Shown here piece by piece: positions 17,560-26,427 of a stretch of 64,000 nt of DNA (position 1 is the stretch's first letter; each line of letters starts with the position of its first letter). The notes below the pieces were generated by a model, which saw only the letters and a program-made list of their open reading frames with translations, made no database searches and was not told where the DNA came from. Origin of the DNA: JALHMI01 sp964598535 (lineage in GTDB: Bacteria; Planctomycetota; Planctomycetia; Pirellulales; PALSA-1355); contig CAZRCI010000012.1 in the NCBI GenBank assembly GCA_964598535.1, positions 61,589-125,588 on the forward strand. The letters run 5' to 3'. The position numbers were made by a program, and so were the translations under genes.

Positions 17560-20500
17560 TCAGAGAATCGTCTCGTCCAACGAGGCGCGTTGAACGGGCC
17601 TGCGCAGATCGAGCGTATAGGGGAAGTCGCGGTTCAATTCTTCGGCCGGCGCGGCCATGCCGCCGCCGGTATGGCCCGTCGGATAGAATCTCGCCGCGCG
17701 GCGGCTTTCGGCTTCATAGGCATTCACCGGGAAACGCTCGAAGCTTCGTCCGCCGGGATGCGACACGTGCCACGTGCAGCCCCCAATCGACCGCTGGTTC
17801 CAGCAATCGACCAGGTCGAACACCAACGGCGTGTGGACGCCGATCGTCGGATGCAAGCAGGACGGTGGTTGCCACGCGCGAAACCGCACCCCCGCCACAA
17901 ACTCTCCGGGCGTGCCCGTTGGATGCAGGGGAACGTGGCGACCGTTGCAGGCCAGCACGTGCCGCGAGTCGGTCATCCCGCGCACGGTCACCTGCAAGCG
18001 CTCGACCGAGGAATCGACGTGGCGTACGGTACCGCCGCCGGCCGGCTCTTCGCCCAGCACGTTCCACGGTTCGATCGCTTGGCGCAACTCGATGTGGATG
18101 TCGCGGTGAGTGACCTGCCCGATGAGCGGAAAACGGAACTCGAAATGCGAATTGAACCACTGCTGCTCCAGGGGAAAGCCCGCATCGTTGAGCTCTTCGA
18201 TCACTTCCTGAAAATCGCGGGCCACGAAGTGCGGCAGCATGAAGCGGTCGTGCAGGGCGGTGCCCCAGCGTACGAGTTTTTGTGTGTAGGGTTTCTCCCA
18301 TTGCCAGGCGATCAGCGAGCGCAACAAAAGTTGTTGGGTGAGGCTCATTTGTGCATGCGGCGGCATCTCGAAGCCGCGGAACTCCACCAGTCCCAAGCGC
18401 CCGGTGGAGCTATCGGGCGAAAACAGCTTGTCGATGCAGAATTCGGCGCGATGCGTGTTGCCGGTCAAGTCGACGAGCAGGTTGCGCAACACACGGTCGA
18501 CAATCCAGGGATGATCGCGACCGTCCTGCGGCAACTGGGCGAGTGCCGTTTCGAGTTCGTAGATCGATTCGTGCCGCGCTTCGTCGGCGCGCGGGGCCTG
18601 GCTCGTAGGACCGATGAACAGCCCCGAAAACAAGTACGACAGGCTGGGCCGGTTGTTCCAATATCGCACGAGGCTGCCAAGCAGGTCGGGCCTGCGGAGA
18701 AAAGGGCTGTCTTGCGGCACGGCGCCGCCAAGGACCAGGTGATTTCCGCCGCCGGTGCCGGTGTGGCGGCCGTCGAGCATGAATTTTTCGGTGCCCAGGC
18801 GCGATTGCCGCGCTTCTTCATAGAGGGTGGTGGTGTGGGTCACCAGCTCTCGCCAATCGCTCGAGGGCTGCAAATTGACTTCGATGACGCCCGGGTCGGG
18901 CGTCACCTTGAAGTGCGTCAGACGCGAATCATGTGGCGGCGCGTAACCTTCGATGCGAACCGGCATGTGCAAGTCGCGGGCCGTCTGCTCGATGGCGCTT
19001 ACCAGGTGCAGGTACTCATCGGCCATCCCCACCGGCGGCATGAACACGTTCAATTGTCCGCCGCGCGCCTCGACGCACAAGGCCGTGCGCACGAGATGAG
19101 GCGCCGACTGTCCCTGGGCCGGTTTGAGCCAGTGGGGTGGGAGTTCGTGCGCGGCGAATTCACCATGAGGGTCATGGCTTGGAGCGTCGTCCGCGTTGCC
19201 GATGGCACTGCCGCCAACGCCGGCCATTTGATGCACCAAACGGCGATGTGATTCCGCTGGCACGAGCCGCCCGTTCCCGGCACGCCCGCCGTACGCCGCG
19301 GCCTGCCCGGCCTCGGCCAGCCGGCGATAGCTGGGCAGATCCTCGGTATCGGCAAACGGATCGCGCTGCCAGAACAGCGGTATGTCTTCCTTCGCGACCC
19401 AGGGCAGCGAATCCAGCGGCAGGCGAAATCCCATCGGCGAGTCGCCCGGGATCAGGAACATATGCTCCGGCCGCAGAAACCAGGGACCGCTTTCCCACGC
19501 GGGCACACCCACCCAACCGTCGCGCGGTCGCAAGGGCAGGGCATAGCCCACGACCTTGTCGAGCCCTTGCTCGAACACTTTGGCCAGCCGGTCGCGTTCC
19601 TCGGAATCGCTTAGACGGGAATCGAGCGGATCGACATTGACCGGCAAGCGTCGCGACTTCCAGAGGTAATACCAGACGTCCTCGTAGGCGGCAGTGGCAA
19701 AATCACCGCCCACGCCCAAACGCTCGGCCAGGGCATGCACAAAGCGCTGCGCATCGCGATCGGTAAAGCCATAGTCCACGTCATCGCGCGCCGTCCATTG
19801 AGGATCCAGCCAAATTGGTTCGCGGTCTTTGCGCCAGTAGCAGCCGAGAACCCACCGTGGCAATGACTCGCCGGGATACCACTTGCCCTGGCCGTAATGC
19901 AGGAGCGGACCGTGTGCGAACCGCTCGGCCAGTCGATGAAATAATGCGCCGGCCAACCGCCGCTTGTCGGGGCCCATTGCGGTGATGTTCCATTCGGGGC
20001 CGTCCATGTCGTCGATCGACACGAACGTCGGCTCGCCCCCCATCGTCAGCCGCACATCGCCGCGGGCCAGATGCCCGTCGACTTCATCGCCCAGCGCGAC
20101 GATGCGAGCCCACTGCTCGTCGGTGTAGGGTTTGGTCACCCGCGGATCTTCGTGAATCCGCTGGACGTTCATGACGAAGCTGAATTCGGTTTCGCAGGGT
20201 TCGACGGCGCCGGTGATCGGAGCTGCCGAGGCGGGGTCGGGCGTGGCGGCCAGCGGGAGATGTCCTTCGCCGGTGAGAAGGCCGGACGTGGGGTCGAGCC
20301 CCACCCAGCCCGCGCCTGGCAGGTAGACTTCGGTCCAGGCATGCAGGTCGGTAAAGTCCTGCGTGGCGCCGGTCGGACCATCCAGCGATTCGATGTCCGG
20401 CTTGAGTTGGATCAAGTAGCCGGAGACGAATCGCGAGGGGAGGCCCAGGTTGCGCAGGGTTTGCACGAGCAGCCACGCCGAGTCGCGGCACGAGCCGCTG

Positions 20501-21027
20501 CCGAGTTCGAGCGTTTCTTCACAGCTCTGGACACCCGGCTCCATGCGAATCGTGTATTTCACGGCCTCGTGAACGTAACGATTCAGGTCCACGAGAAAGT
20601 CGACGGTTCCTTCGTTCGCATGGGGAACGTTTCTCAGGAACTCTTGCAAGTGGGGACCAACGGGCAAGGTTTTGCGGTAGGGAGCTAGCTCCGAATCGAG
20701 CCACTCGGCGTACTTCACCGGGTACTTGGTAGCATCGCTTTCCAGAAAGAAGTCGAATGGGTTGATGACTGTCATTTCGGCCACGAGGTCGACTTGCAGC
20801 TCGAAGCGATCGGTCGGTTCTGGAAACACGAACCGCGCCAGGAAGTTGCCGTGCGGATCCTGCTGCCAATTTACGAAGTGTTTTTCCGGCTTCACCAGCA
20901 ACGAGTAGCTAAGTACCGGGGTGCGGCAATGCGGGGCAGGGCGGAGCCGCACGACTTGCGGTCCCAGGCTTACTTGCCGATCGTAGCGGTAGGTGGTCCG
21001 GTGGTGGAGGGCGACGCGGATGGCCAT
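17560..21027 (-). CDS. Transglutaminase-like / DUF2126 fusion protein
   Basis: A 1155-aa cytoplasmic protein. Residues 1-85 are the bacterial transglutaminase N-terminal domain (VALHHRTTYRYD). Residues about 150-250 are the transglutaminase core with catalytic Cys180 (GSGSCRDSAWL), His229 (DLHAWTEVYLPG) and Asp245 (WVGLDPTSG). The remaining roughly 850 residues are DUF2126, here with conserved GEPTFVSIDD, WNTGTGGGNHLVLGG-type (TGTGGGNHLVL) and STGRLGLVEFRGFEMPP segments. DUF2126 is often split from the transglutaminase but fused in many species. Families of this kind occur with alpha-E and circularly permuted ATP-grasp proteins in predicted peptide-ligation or tagging systems; those partners are absent here. 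The natural substrate is unknown. Confidence 0.88.
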   Translation of the reverse strand: MAIRVALHHRTTYRYDRQVSLGPQVVRLRPAPHCRTPVLSYSLLVKPEKHFVNWQQDPHGNFLARFVFPEPTDRFELQVDLVAEMTVINPFDFFLESDATKYPVKYAEWLDSELAPYRKTLPVGPHLQEFLRNVPHANEGTVDFLVDLNRYVHEAVKYTIRMEPGVQSCEETLELGSGSCRDSAWLLVQTLRNLGLPSRFVSGYLIQLKPDIESLDGPTGATQDFTDLHAWTEVYLPGAGWVGLDPTSGLLTGEGHLPLAATPDPASAAPITGAVEPCETEFSFVMNVQRIHEDPRVTKPYTDEQWARIVALGDEVDGHLARGDVRLTMGGEPTFVSIDDMDGPEWNITAMGPDKRRLAGALFHRLAERFAHGPLLHYGQGKWYPGESLPRWVLGCYWRKDREPIWLDPQWTARDDVDYGFTDRDAQRFVHALAERLGVGGDFATAAYEDVWYYLWKSRRLPVNVDPLDSRLSDSEERDRLAKVFEQGLDKVVGYALPLRPRDGWVGVPAWESGPWFLRPEHMFLIPGDSPMGFRLPLDSLPWVAKEDIPLFWQRDPFADTEDLPSYRRLAEAGQAAAYGGRAGNGRLVPAESHRRLVHQMAGVGGSAIGNADDAPSHDPHGEFAAHELPPHWLKPAQGQSAPHLVRTALCVEARGGQLNVFMPPVGMADEYLHLVSAIEQTARDLHMPVRIEGYAPPHDSRLTHFKVTPDPGVIEVNLQPSSDWRELVTHTTTLYEEARQSRLGTEKFMLDGRHTGTGGGNHLVLGGAVPQDSPFLRRPDLLGSLVRYWNNRPSLSYLFSGLFIGPTSQAPRADEARHESIYELETALAQLPQDGRDHPWIVDRVLRNLLVDLTGNTHRAEFCIDKLFSPDSSTGRLGLVEFRGFEMPPHAQMSLTQQLLLRSLIAWQWEKPYTQKLVRWGTALHDRFMLPHFVARDFQEVIEELNDAGFPLEQQWFNSHFEFRFPLIGQVTHRDIHIELRQAIEPWNVLGEEPAGGGTVRHVDSSVERLQVTVRGMTDSRHVLACNGRHVPLHPTGTPGEFVAGVRFRAWQPPSCLHPTIGVHTPLVFDLVDCWNQRSIGGCTWHVSHPGGRSFERFPVNAYEAESRRAARFYPTGHTGGGMAAPAEELNRDFPYTLDLRRPVQRASLDETIL

Positions 21028-21490
21028 CGGAGGGCTTTCGGAAGTTTCGGGCTATATAGGGGGGGAGCACTATCTTCAAACGATGCGCGGGGCCGCCATG
21101 GCGCGCACCGTTGACCGTCTGGGGCTGGCGTCCGGTGCCTAAAAGGCCGGCAGACTCGGCGCGGTGGGTAAGCAAGTTTACCACGCTTCTCGAGGAATTC
21201 AGGCATTCGGTAGGCTCGGCGGCGTCCCCCAAAGCCCAAGGGGCAAAAACTGCGCCGATCTGAGCGAGTCCGCTCGGCGGTGGGCACGCCGTGTCCCCGC
21301 TGCCAAGGGGCGGGAGCACCGGGTGTTCAACAATCGCCGGTCGCTTGTTTTATCCCGGCAGCAAAGCGTTTATACTAGATGCTCGCCCGGCTGCGGTGTC
21401 CACCTCCCGCCTGACTGAAGGGTTGGCACGAAGCGGCCGCGGCGCGATTAGCCATCGTCCCACCTGACTTGCCCTCCCGGGAGTTCGAAG
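21028..21490. other. 463-bp divergent intergenic region with a possible promoter
   Basis: No open frame here looks coding. It lies between the leftward transglutaminase gene and the rightward PSD1 gene and must drive both. GGGAG at 21475-21479 is the Shine-Dalgarno of the rightward gene. Confidence 0.45.
21348..21376 (+). promoter_or_regulatory. Candidate sigma-70-type promoter for the PSD1/DUF1501 pair
   Basis: TATACT at 21371-21376 is a strong -10 match; TTTATC at 21348-21353 is a weak -35 match at 17-bp spacing. It lies 114 bases upstream of the start codon at 21491, in an AT-richer patch of an otherwise GC-rich region. Confidence 0.3.
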
Positions 21491-24400
21491 ATGCTGCGGC
21501 GCTCGGTTTCTCTGGCTGCGTTGGGGCTTTGTTGGTTGTTGGCGTTCGCCGCCGCGCAACCTGCAATCGCCGACGAAATTGGCTACAACCGCGATATCCG
21601 GCCGATTCTGGCCGAGAATTGTTTTGCTTGTCATGGTCCTGACAGCGCGGCGCGAAAAGCCGACCTGCGGCTCGATCAGCGAGACGCGGCGATATCGGCC
21701 GGGGCGCTGGCTCCGGGCAAGCCGGCCGAAAGCACATTCATCGAACGTATCACCGCGGAAGATGAATCGCTGCTGATGCCGCCGCCGGCGACGCACAAGA
21801 AGCTAACGCAGGAGCAAAAAGAGCTGCTCATCCAGTGGGTCGCGGCCGGAGCGAACTACGAGCCGCACTGGTCCCTCATCCCGCCGAGCCGGCCCGAGGT
21901 ACCCCCGGTGCAAAACGCGGCCTGGCCGCGCAACCCGCTCGATCATTTCATCCTCGCTCGGCTCGAAGCGTCCGGTCTGCAGCCCGCGCCGGAAGCGGAC
22001 CGCCGCACGCTGGCGCGGCGTTTGAGCCTGGATCTGACGGGCTTGCCACCGGAACCGGCCGTGGTCGAGGCCTTTGTCCAGGACCCGTCGTCGGACGCTT
22101 ACGAGCAACTTGTCGATCGACTGTTGAGCTCTGCCCGGTGGGGTGAGCATCGCGGTCGCTTCTGGCTCGACGCGGCCCGTTACGCCGACACGCACGGTAT
22201 CCACTTCGACAACTTCCGGGAGATGTGGACGTATCGCGAGTGGGTGATCGACGCGTTTAATCGCAACGTGCCTTTTGATCGGTTTACGATCGAGCAGCTC
22301 GCCGGCGACCTGTTGCCGGATCGCACGCTCGATCAGCTCATCGGCTCTGGGTTCAATCGCTGCAACATGACCACGAACGAAGGTGGCGCGATCGATGAAG
22401 AGTACCTGGTGCTCTACACGCGCGACCGCACGGAAACGACGGCCCAGGTTTGGATGGGGCTGACGGCCGGCTGCGCGGTCTGTCATGACCACAAGTTCGA
22501 TCCGCTCTCGCAGAAGGAGTTCTACGAGTTGGCGGCCTTTTTCAACAACACGACGCAACGGGCGATGGATGGCAACATTCGCGATACGCCCCCGATGGTG
22601 ATCGTGCCCGCCGACCAGGATCGGACCGCCTGGGAAGGCCTGCCCGCGCAGCTCTCGCAGGCCCAGCAGCGGATCGACGCTCGCCGAGCGGAGGCCCGGA
22701 GCGACTTTGACGGCTGGTTGGCCAAGGCCACTCCGGCCCAGCTCAAGGCCAAGGTCGATAATGCCGAGCTGGTGTTGCATGCTCCGCTGGGCGAATGCAC
22801 CAACAACCAGCTCACGCTCGCCTTGCAGGGCGAAGTCCAGAACGTGTCGTTGAGCGCCGCGCCAAACTACGACGCGGGCGTCACCAGCGCCAAGGCGTTC
22901 AAGTCGCGTCCCGAGACGAACGTCGCGCTGCCCGCGGCGGGCGATTTCGAAAAGGACCAGCCGTTTAGCTGCGGCGCCTGGGTCAAGGTGCCGCGAGGTG
23001 ATCTGTCGGGCGCGATCGTCGCGCGGATGGATGAAGGCTCTGGCCATCGCGGTTGGGACTTGTGGCTCGACCGCGGCCGACCGGCCACGCACATCGTTCA
23101 TCAGTGGCCGAACGACGCCGTGAAAGTCATCGGTAAGCAGGCCCTCGAGCCGGGCAAGTGGCACTACATCACGATCAGCTACGACGGAGCCGGCAGCGCC
23201 GCGGGCGTGAAGGTCTATCTCGACGGCGCGCGGCAAGAGGTCGAAGTCGCCGCCGACTCGCTGAAGAACTCGATCCGCACCGAGGTGCCTTTCAAGCTTG
23301 CGCAGCGCAACAGCAGCGCTCGGCTGGACGATATCGCGCTCCAGGATCTGCGTGTGTATCGCCGGGTGCTCGCCGCCGAGGAAATTGCCTCGCTAGCGAG
23401 TGTTAGCCGCGCGGCTTACCTGGTAGGACTTCCCGCCGAAGCCCGTAGCGGCACCGATCATGAAGAGCTCTACGGCTGGTATCTCGAAAAGATCGACGCG
23501 CCCTACAACGAGGCCGTGGCCGGCAAGCGGGCACTCGAGGCGAAGGAGGCGGAGATCAAAACGCGCTCGACCATCGCTCATGTGATGCAGGAGAAATCGG
23601 AAGAAGCGATGGCCTTCGTACTCTTTCGTGGCGAATACGACAAACGTCGCGAAGAAGTAAAGCCGGATACTCCCGACGCCCTGCCACCGTTCCGCGAAAC
23701 ATTGCCCAAGAACCGTCTGGGACTGGCGCAATGGTTGCTTGAAGACGACCATCCGCTGACCGCTCGGGTAACGGTGAACCGTTTCTGGCAGGAGGTGTTC
23801 GGCCGCGGATTGGTATCGACGGCGGGCGACTTTGGCGTGAGCGGACAGTTGCCGACGCATCCGGAACTGCTCGATTGGCTGGCGATCGAGTTCCGCGAAG
23901 GCGGTTGGGACATGAAGAAATTTTTCAAGCTGCTGGTCACCTCGGCCACGTATCGGCAGGCCGCGGTCACGACGCCCGAGAAGCTCGAGAAGGACCGCGA
24001 GAATAAATTGCTCTCGCGAGGGCCGCGGTTCCGAATGGATGCCGAGATGGTTCGCGACTATGCCTTGGCTTCGAGTGGGCTCCTGGTCGAAAAGCTGGGA
24101 GGCCCCAGCGTTCGGCCCTACCAGCCCGAGGGTGTGTGGGAGGCCGTGGCCATGATCGGCAGCAACACGCGCGACTACAAGCAGGACCAGGGCGAGGGGC
24201 TGTATCGTCGCAGCCTGTATACTTTTTGGAAGCGGGCAGCGCCACCGGCTTCGATGGAGATCTTCAACGCTCCGAACCGAGAGCTCTGCACGGTCCAGCG
24301 CGAGCGGACCAACACGCCCCTCCAAGCACTGGTAACGCTCAACGACCCGCAGTTTGTCGAAGCGGCCCGGCATCTGGCGAGCCGCGCGTTGAAAGAAGCG

Positions 24401-24658
24401 GGCGAAGACGAGACGACTCGCATTGATTTCCTCGCTCGGCGGCTGCTTGCCCGGTCGCTGTCGGAGGATGAGCTGGCGATTGTCCGCGGATCGTTGGGCA
24501 CGCTGGTGACGCATTACCGCGAACATGACGACGATGCGAAGAAGCTGATCGCCACGGGCGAATCGCAGCCGGACGCGGAGTTGGACGCGGCCTTGCTCGC
24601 CGGCTGGACGATGCTTGCCAACGAATTAATGAATCTGGATGAAGTGCTCGTCAAGTAG
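21491..24658 (+). CDS. PSCyt1-DUF1549-LamG-DUF1553 protein (planctomycete cytochrome family)
   Basis: 1055 aa with a signal peptide (MLRRSVSLAALGLCW onward, cut near AIA-DE). The order is PSCyt1 heme domain (about 30-125; CFACHG in IRPILAENCFACHG), DUF1549/PSCyt2 (about 150-360; second heme-like CAVCHDHKFDP), a LamG/concanavalin-like insert (about 415-635), then DUF1553/PSD1 (about 740-1010; RVTVNRFWQEVFGRGLV, TPLQALVTLNDPQF). GGGAG lies before ATG. The DUF1501 gene follows 110 bp downstream, the usual partner. The family is hugely expanded in planctomycetes, periplasmic and heme-binding by motif; its reaction is not established. The LamG insert suggests glycan or protein binding. Confidence 0.9.
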   Translation: MLRRSVSLAALGLCWLLAFAAAQPAIADEIGYNRDIRPILAENCFACHGPDSAARKADLRLDQRDAAISAGALAPGKPAESTFIERITAEDESLLMPPPATHKKLTQEQKELLIQWVAAGANYEPHWSLIPPSRPEVPPVQNAAWPRNPLDHFILARLEASGLQPAPEADRRTLARRLSLDLTGLPPEPAVVEAFVQDPSSDAYEQLVDRLLSSARWGEHRGRFWLDAARYADTHGIHFDNFREMWTYREWVIDAFNRNVPFDRFTIEQLAGDLLPDRTLDQLIGSGFNRCNMTTNEGGAIDEEYLVLYTRDRTETTAQVWMGLTAGCAVCHDHKFDPLSQKEFYELAAFFNNTTQRAMDGNIRDTPPMVIVPADQDRTAWEGLPAQLSQAQQRIDARRAEARSDFDGWLAKATPAQLKAKVDNAELVLHAPLGECTNNQLTLALQGEVQNVSLSAAPNYDAGVTSAKAFKSRPETNVALPAAGDFEKDQPFSCGAWVKVPRGDLSGAIVARMDEGSGHRGWDLWLDRGRPATHIVHQWPNDAVKVIGKQALEPGKWHYITISYDGAGSAAGVKVYLDGARQEVEVAADSLKNSIRTEVPFKLAQRNSSARLDDIALQDLRVYRRVLAAEEIASLASVSRAAYLVGLPAEARSGTDHEELYGWYLEKIDAPYNEAVAGKRALEAKEAEIKTRSTIAHVMQEKSEEAMAFVLFRGEYDKRREEVKPDTPDALPPFRETLPKNRLGLAQWLLEDDHPLTARVTVNRFWQEVFGRGLVSTAGDFGVSGQLPTHPELLDWLAIEFREGGWDMKKFFKLLVTSATYRQAAVTTPEKLEKDRENKLLSRGPRFRMDAEMVRDYALASSGLLVEKLGGPSVRPYQPEGVWEAVAMIGSNTRDYKQDQGEGLYRRSLYTFWKRAAPPASMEIFNAPNRELCTVQRERTNTPLQALVTLNDPQFVEAARHLASRALKEAGEDETTRIDFLARRLLARSLSEDELAIVRGSLGTLVTHYREHDDDAKKLIATGESQPDAELDAALLAGWTMLANELMNLDEVLVK

Positions 24659-24768
24659 GACCTCACGACCGTATCGCTTGGAGACGGATTGCCGTTCGCG
24701 GCGTTTTCGTCGGATCGACGCCAACAATCACTCATCGACTTTCCCGAGTGCCAACCGCAGGATCAGTC

Positions 24769-26254
24769 ATGCATCCGCTCTTCACCGAATGGGTTCGTAC
24801 GGAAACACGCCGCCAATTCTTTCGCCACGGAGCGAACGCGCTTGGCATGGCGGCAATGGCTTCGCTGATGGGCAACCGTGCCGTGGCGGCCACGCCGAGC
24901 GCGGCCGGCGACTTTTTAGGCGCCGCTCCGCCGCATTTTGCGCCGCGCGCAAAGCACGTGATCTATTTGCACATGGTTGGCGGTCCGTCGCAGATGGATT
25001 TGTTCGACTACAAGCCGCAGATGCAGGAATATTTTGACAAAGATCTGCCCGACAGCGTCCGCATGGGCCAACGCTTGACGACCATGACCTCGGGGCAGAA
25101 GCGGTTTCCGATCGCTCCTTCGAAATACAAATTCGCCCAACATGGTCAGTGTGGGATGTGGATCAGCGAATTGCTGCCGAACCTGGCCAAGAACGCGGAC
25201 GATATCTGCTTTATTCGTAGCATGCACACCGAGGCCATCAACCACGAGCCGGCGATCAGCTATATGCAGACCGGCAATCAGATTACCGGTCGGCCGTGCC
25301 TCGGCTCGTGGGTTTCCTACGGCTTGGGGTCGATGAACCAGGACCTGCCGACGTTCGTGGTGATGGTCGCCAAGCCCACGAATACCGAGCAGGTGCAGGC
25401 CATTTCCGCGCGGCTGTGGTCGAGCGGTTATTTGCCGGGCGAGCATGCCGGGGTTTCGTTCCGCGCGGGTGGTGATCCGATCCTGTACATCAACAATCCG
25501 GACGGCGTGCCCAGCCAGATTCGCCGGGCGACGCTCGACGGGCTGAAGGCTCTCAACTCGTCTACACGGCGATTCCCGGCAGCGAGAGCCACGGCANNNN
25601 NNNNNNGAAACGCATACCCGAATTCAGCAGTACGAATTGGCGTTCCGCATGCAATCGAGCGTGCCTCATTTGACGGATACGAGCGGCGAGCCCGAGTCGA
25701 CCTACAAGCTCTACGGCGAATCGGCCCGCAAGCCCGGCACTTTCGCTCACACGGCGCTGCTCGCGCGGCGGATGGTGGAGCAGGGGGTTCGCTTCGTGCA
25801 GATTTATCTCAACAATTGGGACACGCACTCGAACGTGGCCGGCCGGCTGCCGGATCAGTGCCGCGACATCGATCAGCCTTGCCACGGGCTGATCGAAGAT
25901 CTTAAGTCGCGCGGCTTGCTGGACGATACGCTCATCATCTGGGGCGGCGAGTTCGGCCGCACGATCTACTCGCAGGGCGGCCTTTCAAAGGAGAACTATG
26001 GCCGCGATCACCATCCGCGCTGCTTCACGATGTGGATGTGCGGCGGCGGCGCAAAGGGCGGCGCGATCTACGGTGAAACCGACGATTTCTCCTACAACAT
26101 CGTCAAAGACCCCGTGCACATTCGCGACTTCCACGCCACGGTGCTCAAGCTGCTGGGTTACGACCACGAGCGGTTTACCTACCGTTTCCAGGGGCTCGAC
26201 CAGAAGCTCACCGGTGTCGAACCGGCGACGGTGATCGACGAATTGATCGCGTAG
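24769..26254 (+). CDS. DUF1501 (sulfatase-like fold) protein, interrupted by assembly gap
   Basis: One gene read in two frames across a run of Ns. The 5' part (24769-25596) begins MHPLFTEWVRTETRRQFFRHG with a Tat-like RR signal and has HMVGGPSQMDLFDYKP and RPCLGSWVSYGLG. The 3' part (25607-26254) has THTRIQQYELAFRMQSSVP, WDTHSNV, IIWGGEFGRTIYSQGG and GRDHHPRCFTMWM and ends EPATVIDELIA. DUF1501 proteins have an alkaline phosphatase/sulfatase-like fold and are exported. The protein should be about 490 aa. The last roughly 15 codons before the gap also seem out of frame. The break looks like an assembly fault rather than a pseudogene, because both halves are well conserved. Confidence 0.82.
25597..25606. 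other. Assembly gap of 10 N
   Basis: Ten undetermined bases inside the DUF1501 gene. The reading frame differs on the two sides, so the true length is unlikely to be ten. Confidence 0.99.
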
Positions 26255-26427
26255 CCGCGATCGGCGAAACGCCGGCAGGTGTGCTGGCTCGCGCGCCTGC
26301 CCCGCGTGCCAGTGATTGCACGCGGCGACATTGCCCTCTTGCGCGGCTCTCGATAGATTGCATGCTCCGGCGCGCATGTAGTCTCATCCCTTCGTTGTTC
26401 TCACTTCCGAGGAGCACTCGCCGATCC

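Noticed and set aside
17590..19251. Long open frames antisense to real genes (for example 17590-19251 +, 21803-23236 -, 28071-29360 -, 6399-7649 +)
   Set aside because: They lie wholly opposite well-conserved genes, have Arg/Ala/Gly-heavy composition and no domain motifs; GC-rich codon bias creates such shadows.
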